Program-made: the position numbers and the translations under genes
In this document: positions 16,575-27,625 of the stretch, in pieces
Layout: each line of letters begins with the position of its first letter
Numbering within the stretch: the stretch's first letter is position 1
Source of the DNA: Brevibacterium oceani
Lineage (GTDB): Bacteria; Actinomycetota; Actinomycetes; Actinomycetales; Brevibacteriaceae
DNA length: 64,000 nucleotides
NCBI RefSeq assembly: GCF_013623835.1
Contig: NZ_JABKDE010000009.1
Coordinates: forward strand, 1-64,000
Direction: 5' to 3'
Notes under the pieces: model-generated
Told to the model about the DNA's origin: nothing
The model's input: the letters and a program-made list of their open reading frames with translations, nothing else
Databases searched by the model: none

Positions 16575-17545
16575 GATTTCGTCCTCCATGCCAGGACGAA
16601 GACTCCGGCGAGTCCGAACACGGCGAGGCCGAGCGGGATCGCCGGCATGTCGTGGACGATCGTGTAGGAGCGGCCCGGGGTGTTCTCGGCCTCCTGGCTC
16701 TGGATCTCCTCGACGATGCGGTCGATGGTCGAGGCCGAGCCCATGTCGAACTGCTTGCCGCCGGTGCGGTCGGAGACCGATTTCAGCTCTTTCGTCTGCG
16801 TCGTCGTCAGGATCGAGGGCGGGGACAGGCTGTAGACGCGCACGTCGGCATCGACGGCGATGTCGGCGGCCTCGTTGAGGTCGAACAGCGGATCACCGGC
16901 GAGCATGTTGTCCGTGGCGAAGACGATCGACCTGGACCGCTTCTCGTCCTTCCGGTCGAAGTTGTCGACGCAGCTGACCAGCCCGTCGCCGATGAGGGAG
17001 GACCCGCCGATGTTCGGAGGCGAGGTCGACCACGAATAGTCGGTGCCCTCCGAGCCCCAGGTGCGGAAGCCGTCCTCGGCCTCGGCGAGGAAGTTCTCCA
17101 CCATGTCGTAGTCGTCGGTGAGTGGGAATGCCGAGACCGCTGTGGCATTGAAGACGGTCATGCCGATGCGTTCTCCGTCGAACCGGTCGACGAGCTCCTG
17201 ATAGGCCTCGAGCAGGTCTGCGTCGTAGCCGAGCATCGAGCCGGAGACATCGAGGCAGAGCATGACGTCGCGCAGCTTCTTCTCCGGATTGACGGTTTCG
17301 ATCCAGGCGGGGCGGGCGATGCCGGCCAGGGAGGACAGACCGGTGAGGACGATGACGCCGAGGAGGGCGACCGTGGTGAGCAGGCGGGTGCGCATGGCTC
17401 GGCGGAAGCTCGGCAGGCTCGTCATCCGACCGCTGTGGGCCACGGGCAGCGACGACGCCGTGGCCTTCGGACGGCGGAAGAACCAGACCGTCGCAACGGC
17501 GAGGACTGCGAGGATCAGGGCCAGCCACCAGAACATCAGGACCAT
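16571..17545 (-). CDS. von Willebrand A-domain membrane protein (first VWA gene, BatA-like)
   Basis: A 324-residue protein with helices near residues 4-22 and 55-75, a VWA domain with a perfect metal motif (LCLDVSGSM), and a C-terminal helix (IPLGLAVFGLAGVFVLAW). The start at 17545 overlaps the upstream gene by 10 bp. The domain order is that of BatA/BatB proteins found with MoxR ATPases and DUF58 proteins. A role in envelope stress or complex assembly is inferred from family context only. Confidence 0.87.
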   Translation of the reverse strand: MVLMFWWLALILAVLAVATVWFFRRPKATASSLPVAHSGRMTSLPSFRRAMRTRLLTTVALLGVIVLTGLSSLAGIARPAWIETVNPEKKLRDVMLCLDVSGSMLGYDADLLEAYQELVDRFDGERIGMTVFNATAVSAFPLTDDYDMVENFLAEAEDGFRTWGSEGTDYSWSTSPPNIGGSSLIGDGLVSCVDNFDRKDEKRSRSIVFATDNMLAGDPLFDLNEAADIAVDADVRVYSLSPPSILTTTQTKELKSVSDRTGGKQFDMGSASTIDRIVEEIQSQEAENTPGRSYTIVHDMPAIPLGLAVFGLAGVFVLAWRTKS

Positions 17546-17988
17546 CGGGCCACCAACTTCCTGGCATCGGCGATCTGCGCGTGCAGGTCCGCCGGTTCCG
17601 TTTCTGCGAACTCGGCTTCGTAGAGGCCGAGCAGACACGCGGCGAGGTCGTCGAGTCCGGCGACCGCGGCATCACGATAGGTCAGGTGCTCGGACTTCAC
17701 ACCCCAGGCGTCATGAGCGAAGTCGCGGACGATCTTCGCCAGCGACCGCGCCGAATCGCGGACATCCGCGTTCTCCGAGTCCAGATCCGACTCCACGTTG
17801 GAGATGCGTGAGAAGTAGGTGCTGCGCACCGGGATCGGGATGCGCGGACCGCCTGCTCCGGTGGCCCCGGCGGCGAGCCGGATGAGCGGGGCGAAGAAGT
17901 TGCCGGCGACGATGAGCAGCACGAGGATCACCGCGACGTACCAGGCGGGTGAGATCTGCAGCGGACCGACGAGTTCAGCGGGGCCCAC
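17536..17988 (-). CDS. Small membrane protein of MoxR operon (DUF4381-like)
   Basis: A 150-residue protein with one membrane helix (YVAVILVLLIVAGNFFAPLI, residues 17-36) and an all-helical soluble part. Its place between the DUF58 and first VWA genes, size and topology match the DUF4381-type subunit in MoxR operons, though sequence support is weak. GTG start at 17988 overlaps the DUF58 gene by 14 bp, suggesting coupled translation. Confidence 0.6.
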   Translation of the reverse strand: MGPAELVGPLQISPAWYVAVILVLLIVAGNFFAPLIRLAAGATGAGGPRIPIPVRSTYFSRISNVESDLDSENADVRDSARSLAKIVRDFAHDAWGVKSEHLTYRDAAVAGLDDLAACLLGLYEAEFAETEPADLHAQIADARKLVARWS

Positions 17989-18859
17989 GGCGGTGCCTCA
18001 GCAGAAGGGTGTGGAGTCGGCCCAGGGCCGACTTCGGATGATCGATCTCGGTGTGGGCGATGCCCAGCTTCGCGAGAAGGTCGATGCGATGCTGTCGGCG
18101 GGCCGCCTCGGCGAGGGCGAATTCCTGTCTCACCAGCGGTTTCGTCATCACCGCTGACGGCAGTCCATGATCGGGGCGGGCGACGTCGAACGGCGCCGAG
18201 GCGGCCGGCAGTCCCGCGAGATCCGCGTCGGTGACCGTGATCCACAGGACCTCGTGCTGGGCGCGGAGTCGACGGATCGTCGCCTCCTCGTCGGGGCCCA
18301 GCGGGGCCTGGTCGGAGATGACGACGAGCAGCATCCGATGGTTGATGTGGCTGCTGATCCACTGCAGCTGGGTGTTGATCGACCCGGGGGAGTCGGTGCC
18401 CGCTTCTGCGAGGATCTGCTGGAGGAGGTGCTCGAGGTGGGCTTCGCTGCCCTTCCGCGGGGAGGCGGTCGTGCGTTCGGCGCTGCCGTGGATGAGCATG
18501 ACATCGTCGCCGTGGCGCACGGCGAGGTAGCCGATCATTCCGGCCATGAGGATCGCCAGGTGGCGTTTGTCCGCTCCCGCCGAGGTCACGGCGTCGAAGT
18601 TCCGTGAGGTGTCGACGACGAGGCCGAGGATGTGCCTGCGATGGGCGACATAGCGTTTGACCAGGGGCTCGGTGTGGCGGGCCGTGGCCTTCCAGTCGAT
18701 GTCGCGGATCTCGTCGCCGGGGATGTAGTCGCGCAGATCATCGAAGTCGAGGCTGTGGCCGTGGAACACCGAGGAGTAGTCGCCGTCGAGGAGGCGACGG
18801 GTGCGCCGGTGGGCGTGGATGGTCATCCGCGCCTTGATGCGATTGAGCAGGGCAGTCAT
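17975..18859 (-). CDS. DUF58-domain protein
   Basis: A 294-residue protein with the DUF58 signature DFDDLRDYIPGDEIRDIDWK near residues 38-57, followed by a VWA-like fold (ILGLVVDTSRNFDAV). DUF58 proteins accompany MoxR ATPases and are thought to act as their partner or substrate adaptor. The gene starts 12 bp after the moxR stop. No membrane helix is predicted, unlike many DUF58 proteins that carry N-terminal helices. Confidence 0.88.
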   Translation of the reverse strand: MTALLNRIKARMTIHAHRRTRRLLDGDYSSVFHGHSLDFDDLRDYIPGDEIRDIDWKATARHTEPLVKRYVAHRRHILGLVVDTSRNFDAVTSAGADKRHLAILMAGMIGYLAVRHGDDVMLIHGSAERTTASPRKGSEAHLEHLLQQILAEAGTDSPGSINTQLQWISSHINHRMLLVVISDQAPLGPDEEATIRRLRAQHEVLWITVTDADLAGLPAASAPFDVARPDHGLPSAVMTKPLVRQEFALAEAARRQHRIDLLAKLGIAHTEIDHPKSALGRLHTLLLRHRRGPR

Positions 18860-18871
18860 CGTCGCAGCCGA

Positions 18872-19867
18872 TCAGGGAGTGGGCACGGCCATGAGGAGGG
18901 CATCGACGACCTGGGCGCTCGTGATGTTCTCGGCGGCTGCTTCGAAGTTGAGCTGGATGCGGTGAGCCAGCACCCGGTGGGCGAGGTCCTTGATGTCTTC
19001 GGGGATGACGTAGTTACGGCCGCGGATCATTGCGAGTGCCCGACCGGCGTTCGTGAACGCGATCGAGGCGCGCGGGCTGCCGCCGTATTCGATGAAGGGG
19101 GCGTAGCGGCCGAGGTACTTCGCCGTGTTGCGGGTCGCATGGACGAGTTCGACGAGGTAGCGGGTGATCGCGGGGTCGATGTAGATGGTGCGGGCATAGC
19201 GCTGCATGGTCACCACATCGTCGAGGCTGCACGCCGGTTCCGGCACCGAGTCCTTGTCGAAGACGCCGGAGTCGAGTCGGGTGAGGATCTCGACCTCTTC
19301 GTTCGGGTTCGGATGGGTGAGCAGGTCCTTGATCATGAACCGGTCGAGCTGAGCCTCGGGCAGCTGGTACGTGCCTTCCTGCTCGATCGGGTTCTGCGTG
19401 GCCATGACGAGGAACGGGCGGGGGAGTTCGAAGCGCTGACCGCCGATGGTCGTCTGCTTCTCCTGCATCGCCTCGAGCATCGCCGACTGCGTCTTCGCCG
19501 AGGACCGGTTGATCTCGTCGAGGAGGACGATGTTCGCATGGACAGGTCCGAGCACCGTGTTGAACGACCCCTCATGGGCGTTGTAGATCTGCGAGCCGAT
19601 GATGTCGGCCGGCAGCAGGTCAGGGGTGCACTGGATGCGGGAGAACTTCCCGTCCACGGCATTGGCCAGGGCCGCCGCGGCCGTGGTCTTCGCGAGCCCC
19701 GGGACGCTTTCGAGGAGCAGATGGCCCCCGGAGAGGAGCCCGATGAGCAGGGATTCGCGCAGACGCTGCTGACCGACGACGAAATGGTCGAGATAGGACT
19801 CCAGCCCCTTGAGGATGGTCTGCGCGTGTGCGATCTCCTGGGTGTTGGCCGGTGCGGTCGCGGTCAT
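18872..19867 (-). CDS. MoxR-family AAA+ ATPase
   Basis: A 331-residue AAA_3 ATPase, first gene of the operon. Walker A is LESVPGLAKTTAAAALA, Walker B is IVLLDEINRS, sensor 1 is ATQNPIEQEGTYQLPEAQLD, and the arginine region RFMIKDLLTHP follows. MoxR proteins act as chaperone-like remodelling ATPases that activate VWA partners. Start choice: ATG at 19867 has GAGAGG 10 nt upstream; an ATG at 19876 is too close to that site. A 616 bp divergent region separates it from nrdH. Confidence 0.92.
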   Translation of the reverse strand: MTATAPANTQEIAHAQTILKGLESYLDHFVVGQQRLRESLLIGLLSGGHLLLESVPGLAKTTAAAALANAVDGKFSRIQCTPDLLPADIIGSQIYNAHEGSFNTVLGPVHANIVLLDEINRSSAKTQSAMLEAMQEKQTTIGGQRFELPRPFLVMATQNPIEQEGTYQLPEAQLDRFMIKDLLTHPNPNEEVEILTRLDSGVFDKDSVPEPACSLDDVVTMQRYARTIYIDPAITRYLVELVHATRNTAKYLGRYAPFIEYGGSPRASIAFTNAGRALAMIRGRNYVIPEDIKDLAHRVLAHRIQLNFEAAAENITSAQVVDALLMAVPTP

Positions 19868-20157
19868 AGTCCCCATGCCTCTCGATTCGTTGCGGTGTGG
19901 TCTCCAGCATATTGGTTGGCACTGACGTGAGACAGCCCACGACGTGTCAGTGCTGACACATGGTGCGGCTGCCGGCGATATCGGGCCCGGGGCACACCGC
20001 GAACCTGTCGTGGACAGTCTCCGATCCTGCGCCTGCTCCAGTCTCCGTGTCAGTGCCGATCTGTAGCGTTGACGGGACCGATCGAGGGCGGTGGACCGAA
20101 CGCATGAGCGGAGGTGGTGGAAATGGTCCCGACACACCCACAGGCAGAAATTTTTTC

Positions 20158-20310
20158 TGTGGACAGCGGTGGAAAACTGCGTCGGGAAATCGGTGGAAAA
20201 AAGGTTCGTTCGCCGCTGTCCCCAGTGTCCTCGCAGGTGATCGAACTACATGGGTGTCGTTCACAGCCTGTGGACGACTGTGGACGGTGCGCACACAGGG
20301 GTGTGGACCG
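20158..20310 (+). promoter_or_regulatory. Cluster of DnaA-box-like sites upstream of nrdH
   Basis: TGTGGACAG (20158), TGTGGACGA (20269), TGTGGACGG (20279) and TGTGGACCG (20302) all share the core of the actinobacterial DnaA box (TGTGGACAA on this strand). Ribonucleotide reductase promoters are DnaA-controlled in some bacteria, so regulation tied to replication is plausible. The motif also lies near GGTGGAAAA words at 20169 and 20192. Confidence 0.45.
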
Positions 20311-20329
20311 TCGAAATGACACTGGTGTA

Positions 20330-20376
20330 ACACTGGATATAGGGGTAAGGTCATACCCGAACACAACATCTAGTGG
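20330..20376 (+). promoter_or_regulatory. Tandem NrdR boxes of the nrdHIEF operon
   Basis: ACACTGGATATAGGGG (20330-20345) and ACACAACATCTAGTGG (20361-20376) match the NrdR consensus ACACWATATATWGTGT at 12 and 13 of 16 positions. Their 31 bp centre spacing, three helical turns, is typical of NrdR box pairs. They lie about 110-150 bp before nrdH and probably overlap the promoter; NrdR represses when dATP is abundant. Confidence 0.7.
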
Positions 20377-20483
20377 TCGCCCCTGGGCCTGCACGTCGTG
20401 ATCTTCATCATGATTCGGCAGGCGGAAGGCCCGATCACGCCACACAGAACGCGGAAGCCGCAAGGCAGAATTGAGGAGTCGCC

Positions 20484-20729
20484 ATGATCACCGTGTACAC
20501 CAAGCCCGCTTGTGTCCAGTGCAACGCCACCTACCGTGCGCTCGATGCCAAGGGACTGAAGTACAAGTCGGTCGATCTCAGCGTCGACGAGAACGCCCTC
20601 GACGTCGTCAAAGCCATGGGTTACATGCAGGCGCCCGTCGTCGTCACCGACAACGATCACTGGTCGGGTTTCCGCCCGGACAAGATCGCCACCCTGACCG
20701 GCGAGCAGTCAGCGTCCGTCGTGGCCTGA
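20484..20729 (+). CDS. nrdH: Glutaredoxin-like NrdH redoxin
   Basis: NrdH is the electron donor for class Ib ribonucleotide reductase and is itself reduced by thioredoxin reductase. The 81-residue product starts [20 protein letters not shown]; the CVQC redox pair sits at residues 11-14, and the C-terminal WSGFRPDKI motif is typical. GAGGAG lies 6-8 nt before the ATG. It is first in nrdHIEF, one base ahead of nrdI. Confidence 0.96.
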   Translation: MITVYTKPACVQCNATYRALDAKGLKYKSVDLSVDENALDVVKAMGYMQAPVVVTDNDHWSGFRPDKIATLTGEQSASVVA

Positions 20730-21113
20730 AATGCTCCTGGTCTACTACTCCAGCAGCTCTGAGTTCACCCACCGCTTCGTCGGCAAGCTGCGGCATCCGG
20801 CTCTCCGGATTCCGCTGCTGACAAAGCAGGAGACGCTGAGGGTCGACGAACCGTTCGTCCTCGTGACTCCGACCTATGGGGCGGGACGCAACCAAGGCGC
20901 CATCCCCAAGCAGGTCATCAAATTCCTCAATAACGAAGAGAACCGACGACACCTCATCGGTGTCATCGGCGCCGGAAACACGAACTTCGGCGAAGATTAC
21001 TGTCGCGCGGCCAAGAAGGTCGCCGTCAAATGTCAAGTACCCCTCATGTACCGAGTCGAGCTCCTGGGAACCCCGGAGGACGTCGATGCGGTGAATCTAG
21101 GATTGGACAAACT

Positions 21114-24429
<3,316 letters not shown>

Positions 24430-24454
24430 TCTGACGTCATCGCGGATCGCACAG

Positions 24455-24495
24455 AGGTCCGGGGTCGCAGCTGTCTGCGACCCCGGACCTTTTTT
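24455..24495 (+). terminator. Intrinsic terminator of nrdHIEF
   Basis: A 16-bp perfect stem (AGGTCCGGGGTCGCAG) with a CTGT loop is followed by seven T residues. It lies 26 bp after the nrdF stop codon. Confidence 0.92.
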
Positions 24496-24509
24496 CAACG
24501 TTCACGCCG

Positions 24510-24611
24510 CCGGACAGGCAGCCTCACGGCCGGGCCGACAATCGGCCGGGCAGACAGTCTCACGGACGGGCAGACAGCCCCACAGCCGGGCAGACAATCG
24601 GCCGGCTGAGC
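24510..24611. repeat. Degenerate short tandem repeats
   Basis: About five units of 18-20 bp built on CCGGGCAGACA. A 21-nt word starting GCCGGGC at 24529 recurs at 24585 with 20 of 21 positions the same. The region between the nrd terminator (24495) and the small gene at 24746 otherwise contains only that gene's terminator. Confidence 0.6.
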
Positions 24612-24686
24612 CGTGGAACTGCGTCTGGAACGAATCCGCCCTGACCACAAGACATGGGGCTTTGAATACTTCCGTATGAACGAGCA

Positions 24687-24728
24687 AACGCCCACTCGCT
24701 GCGTAAAACCCGGCAGCAAGTGGGCGTT
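24687..24728 (-). terminator. Terminator of the small gene at 24746
   Basis: AACGCCCACT and AGTGGGCGTT pair, continuing as GCTGC/GCAGC after one mismatch, around a 10-nt loop. On the minus strand it directly follows the small gene and ends in GTTTGC, a weak T-run. Confidence 0.55.
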
Positions 24729-24745
24729 GTCGTGACCTGTGTGGA

Positions 24746-24916
24746 TCAGGCGGCGGCCATCGGCGTGACCTCACGCAGCGAGGTGCCCGTGAAGAGCACG
24801 ATGCGACCGGTCGCATCCTCGATGGTGACTTCGCCGGGAGCCTGACCGCTGATCCTGGGATCGATCATCCCTGCGTGTGCGAGTCCGCGCTGGACCCACT
24901 GTGGGAACTCAGACAT
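24746..24916 (-). CDS. Small protein of unknown function
   Basis: A 56-residue product starting MSEFPQWVQRGLAHAG and continuing through PRISGQAPGEVTIEDATG to TSLREVTPMAAA. The ATG is preceded at 7 nt by a very strong ribosome binding site (GAAAGGAGG), which together with a downstream hairpin supports a real, well-expressed gene. No domain or membrane helix is recognised. It stands alone, with 400 bp of non-coding DNA upstream. Confidence 0.6.
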   Translation of the reverse strand: MSEFPQWVQRGLAHAGMIDPRISGQAPGEVTIEDATGRIVLFTGTSLREVTPMAAA

Positions 24917-25316
24917 GGGTTCCCTCCTTTCTTCAGTTGTGAATAGCGGCAACGACGCGCACTATTCCTCAGGTTGTCTAGTCGGCGATGGGTAGTCGCC
25001 GATGGGGATCTGCAGTTCGAAGAGATACAGTGTCCGGATCATTCATCCGAAATGATGAACCAGGATCGGAGCCTGCGACTCAAATGGATTGTCGGCAGGA
25101 GCAACGCATCGATCGGTTCGATGAATGCGGACAGCTTCGAACGCAAACCACTATCATAGCCGTCCATGACCGCCACTGTCCATTCGAGGTGGTGGAGCCC
25201 ACAGAAGCAGGCGTCGAGGCGCGTCCCTACTGACCGCACGGCCCAGGCCGCGTGTGACACGCGATTCGCGCACACACATTCCCCTCGCCGAGGTTGCGCG
25301 GCCGCGTCGAGATGGC
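24917..25316. other. Intergenic region without recognised gene
   Basis: This 400 bp stretch probably holds the promoter of the small gene at 24746. Visible features are a near repeat (GTCGGCGATGG then GTCGCCGATGG, about 24983-25010) and a TTCATC/GATGAA inverted repeat near 25040. Short open frames here have no recognisable product. Confidence 0.5.
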
Positions 25317-26612
25317 TCAGCGACGGCCCTGCAGCCTCCCGCGCAGCCTGACCCACAGCACCGCTGTGAGGATGAGCAGGACAACGCCGGCACCGAGGAG
25401 GCCGAGTGCCAGGGGGTTGTCCATGGCTGCGCCCAAGGACCGGGAGGCGAGGGAGGAAGAAGCCTGGCCGTCTCCGTCATCGTCTGCGGAATCCTTCGCC
25501 GAGGCGGCCGTTTCGTCCTCGTCCCCGCCGGCGTCCCCGCCGCTGCTCGGTGCCGTGGGCTTCGCCTCGGCGGTGGCCTGCACGCCCACGGGGACGGTCT
25601 GCAGGGACTTCGGTTCCTTCTGCGCGAAATCCCATTCGAGAAGATCCACGGCGACCTGCCTCGAGTTGTTGTCGATGCCGAGCATCGTCGCAACCACGCG
25701 GTGACCATCGCGTTCCGCGACAGCCACATAGGAGCCCTTCGCGGCTCGAGTGAACCCGTTCTTCAGCCCCAGACCGCCGTCGACCTGACCGACGATCTTC
25801 GTGTGGTTCTGGATCTCGTAGCCTTTGAACTTCTCTTTCGTCTGCGGGTTCTTCCCGCCCGGGAATTTGAACGTCTCCGTCCCGATGACCTTCATCAGGT
25901 AGTCGTCCTCGCACACCGCCCACGCAAGCTTCATGAGGTCTTCGGCGCTCGTGTACTGGCCCTTGGCGTCGAGGCCCGAGGTGTTCGCCGCATGGGTATT
26001 CGACATGCCCAGTTCCGCGGCCTTCTGGTTCATCAGCGACACGGCCTTCTTCTGCCCGCCGGCGGCTCGGCCGAGGGCATTCGCGGCATCATTGGCACTC
26101 GACATGAGCATCGCGTGGAAGAGCAGGTCGATGGTGTATTTGTTCTTCTGCATGAGGCCGACCTTCGTCCCGTCGATCTCCATGTCTTCGAACTCGGCCG
26201 TGACCTTCTTCTGCTTGTCATCGAGGACGTCGACGAGGGCCAGCGCAGTCAGCAGCTTGATCGTCGAGGCAGGAGCATGCCTTTTCTCCACGTTCTTCGC
26301 CACGTGCAACTCACCGGAGTCGAGGTCGCCCACGAGCCAGGAGGTGCCCGTCGGCTTCGGGGCCTTAGCTCCGTCGCCGAGGTCGTCGGGACTCACATAT
26401 GCCGGTGCCGTCTCTTCGCCGGTCGGAGTCGTCGCCGAGGCGGCGGGGGAGAGGACCAGCTGAGCAGCGACAAGCGCGAGGGTCAGCAGTGCGGTGGCGA
26501 CCGACAGGAACCTCGGCTGCCCGAAACCGGACACGGGTCCGTCGGCGGTCGCAGTCGCAGACCTCGGTGTCGATACGGTCGTCGGGGAAGCAGTGGAGCC
26601 GGTGGAACGCAT
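25317..26612 (-). CDS. D-alanyl-D-alanine carboxypeptidase (PBP5-like)
   Basis: A membrane-anchored penicillin-binding protein of 431 residues that trims peptidoglycan pentapeptides. An N-terminal signal-like helix lies near residues 35-60. The active-site SxxK is ASTIKLLTALAL, SxN is SANDAANALG, and the third motif reads GLKNGFTRAA, so KTG is KNG. A long Ala/Asp/Glu linker precedes a C-terminal helix (LGLLGAGVVLLILTAVLWV) and a basic end. The -10 hexamer TAGACT 7 nt before the ATG indicates a leaderless mRNA. Confidence 0.88.
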   Translation of the reverse strand: MRSTGSTASPTTVSTPRSATATADGPVSGFGQPRFLSVATALLTLALVAAQLVLSPAASATTPTGEETAPAYVSPDDLGDGAKAPKPTGTSWLVGDLDSGELHVAKNVEKRHAPASTIKLLTALALVDVLDDKQKKVTAEFEDMEIDGTKVGLMQKNKYTIDLLFHAMLMSSANDAANALGRAAGGQKKAVSLMNQKAAELGMSNTHAANTSGLDAKGQYTSAEDLMKLAWAVCEDDYLMKVIGTETFKFPGGKNPQTKEKFKGYEIQNHTKIVGQVDGGLGLKNGFTRAAKGSYVAVAERDGHRVVATMLGIDNNSRQVAVDLLEWDFAQKEPKSLQTVPVGVQATAEAKPTAPSSGGDAGGDEDETAASAKDSADDDGDGQASSSLASRSLGAAMDNPLALGLLGAGVVLLILTAVLWVRLRGRLQGRR

Positions 26613-26619
26613 GCGCCCC

Positions 26620-26625
26620 AGTCTA
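26620..26625 (-). promoter_or_regulatory. -10 element of a leaderless promoter (carboxypeptidase)
   Basis: TAGACT on the minus strand is separated by 7 nt from the ATG at 26612, with no ribosome binding site between. Confidence 0.5.
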
Positions 26626-26690
26626 CTTTCGCCTCGAGACGCCCGTATTCAGGTTTCCCTCACCGGCGGGCCCAGTGTCCGCGGCTATCC

Positions 26691-26750
26691 GGCCCATTCT
26701 GCGCTGGGCAGCCCAGTTCCGAACCTGGGCTGCCCAGCGCAGAATGGGCC
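26691..26750. repeat. Long perfect inverted repeat
   Basis: Arms of 26 nt (26691-26716 and 26725-26750) are perfectly complementary around an 8-nt loop. It lies between the carboxypeptidase start and the sdhB terminator, so it is not needed to end sdhB transcripts. Its arms are unrelated in sequence to the other long palindromes. Confidence 0.7.
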
Positions 26751-26772
26751 ACTTCACGGATATTGCTGCAGA

Positions 26773-26812
26773 CGAAAGCGGCCCCGCACCGGTGGGTGCG
26801 GGGCCGCTTTCG
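26773..26812 (-). terminator. Terminator of sdhCDAB
   Basis: An 18-bp perfect stem (26773-26790 with 26795-26812) around a GGTG loop. AAAG/CTTT at the stem base supplies a short T-run on either strand. It lies 22 bp after the sdhB stop codon. Confidence 0.82.
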
Positions 26813-26833
26813 GTCTGACTCAGACCATGTGGG

Positions 26834-27625
26834 TCAGAAGGCGCGCTGGAGAACCGCCTGCTTCACCTCGGCGATGGCCTTGGTGATCTCGATGCCGCGC
26901 GGGCAGGCCTCGGTGCAGTTGAAGGTGGTGCGGCAGCGCCACACGCCTTCCTTGTCGTTGAGGATCTCGAGGCGCATGTCCCCACCCTCGTCACGCGAAT
27001 CGAAGATGAAACGGTGCGCGTTGACGATCGCGGCCGGCCCGAAGTACTGGCCGTCGGTCCAGAACACGGGGCACGACGAGGTGCACGAGGCGCAGAGGAT
27101 GCACTTCGTGGTGTCGTCGAAGGCCGCACGCTGCTCGGCCGACTGCAGACGCTCGCGCGTCGGCTCGTGACCAGAGGTGATGAGGAAGGGCATGATCTCG
27201 CGGTACGACTGGAAGAAGGGCTCCATGTCGACGATCATGTCCTTCTCGAGCGGCAGTCCTTTGATCGCCTCGACGGTGATCGGCTTGGACGTGTCGAGGT
27301 CCTTGAGCAGGGTCTTGCAGGCCAGGCGGTTGCGACCGTTGATGCGCATGGCATCGGAGCCGCACACGCCGTGGGCGCAGGACCGGCGGAAGGACAGCGA
27401 GCCGTCGATCTCCCACTTGATCTTGTGGAGGGCGTCGAGCACACGGTCGGTGCCGTACATCGTGACGTTGTACTCTTCCCAGTGCGGCTCCGAGTCGACC
27501 TCGGGATCGAAGCGTGCGATCCGGAAGGTGCAGTCGAAGGACGGAATGGAACCGCCTTCGCCCGAGACGCTCTGGGGCAGGTCGATCTTCGACGCTGGTT
27601 CGGCTGTTTCTGCAGTGGTGCTCAT
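26834..27625 (-). CDS. sdhB: Succinate dehydrogenase iron-sulfur subunit
   Basis: SdhB carries electrons from the flavoprotein to quinone through three iron-sulfur clusters. The 263-residue protein has the 2Fe-2S ligands in RRSCAHGVCGSDAM with the later LACKTL cysteine, and the 4Fe-4S/3Fe-4S motifs CILCASCTSSCPVFW and CTEACPRGIE. Its ATG overlaps the sdhA stop (TGATG). It ends the sdhCDAB operon. Confidence 0.97.
   Translation of the reverse strand: MSTTAETAEPASKIDLPQSVSGEGGSIPSFDCTFRIARFDPEVDSEPHWEEYNVTMYGTDRVLDALHKIKWEIDGSLSFRRSCAHGVCGSDAMRINGRNRLACKTLLKDLDTSKPITVEAIKGLPLEKDMIVDMEPFFQSYREIMPFLITSGHEPTRERLQSAEQRAAFDDTTKCILCASCTSSCPVFWTDGQYFGPAAIVNAHRFIFDSRDEGGDMRLEILNDKEGVWRCRTTFNCTEACPRGIEITKAIAEVKQAVLQRAF

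Larger units (their letters stand above)
19868..20483. other. Divergent control region between moxR and nrdH
   Basis: No gene is supported here. The nrd-proximal half contains four TGTGGAC motifs, two GGTGGAAAA motifs, a T6 tract at 20151-20156 and a pair of NrdR boxes; the moxR-proximal half shows only weak structure. Confidence 0.6.

Noticed and set aside
19980..20480. DnaA-box cluster as a replication origin
   Set aside because: No dnaA, dnaN or rpmH neighbour, no AT-rich unwinding region, and the boxes are explained better as nrd promoter sites.
24510..24611. CRISPR array
   Set aside because: Units are degenerate, short and without unique spacers of constant length, and no cas gene is nearby.
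24953..25316. Remnant of an HNH or transposase gene upstream of the carboxypeptidase
   Set aside because: Short frames with Cys and His were read on both strands, but no HNH or transposase motif could be matched.
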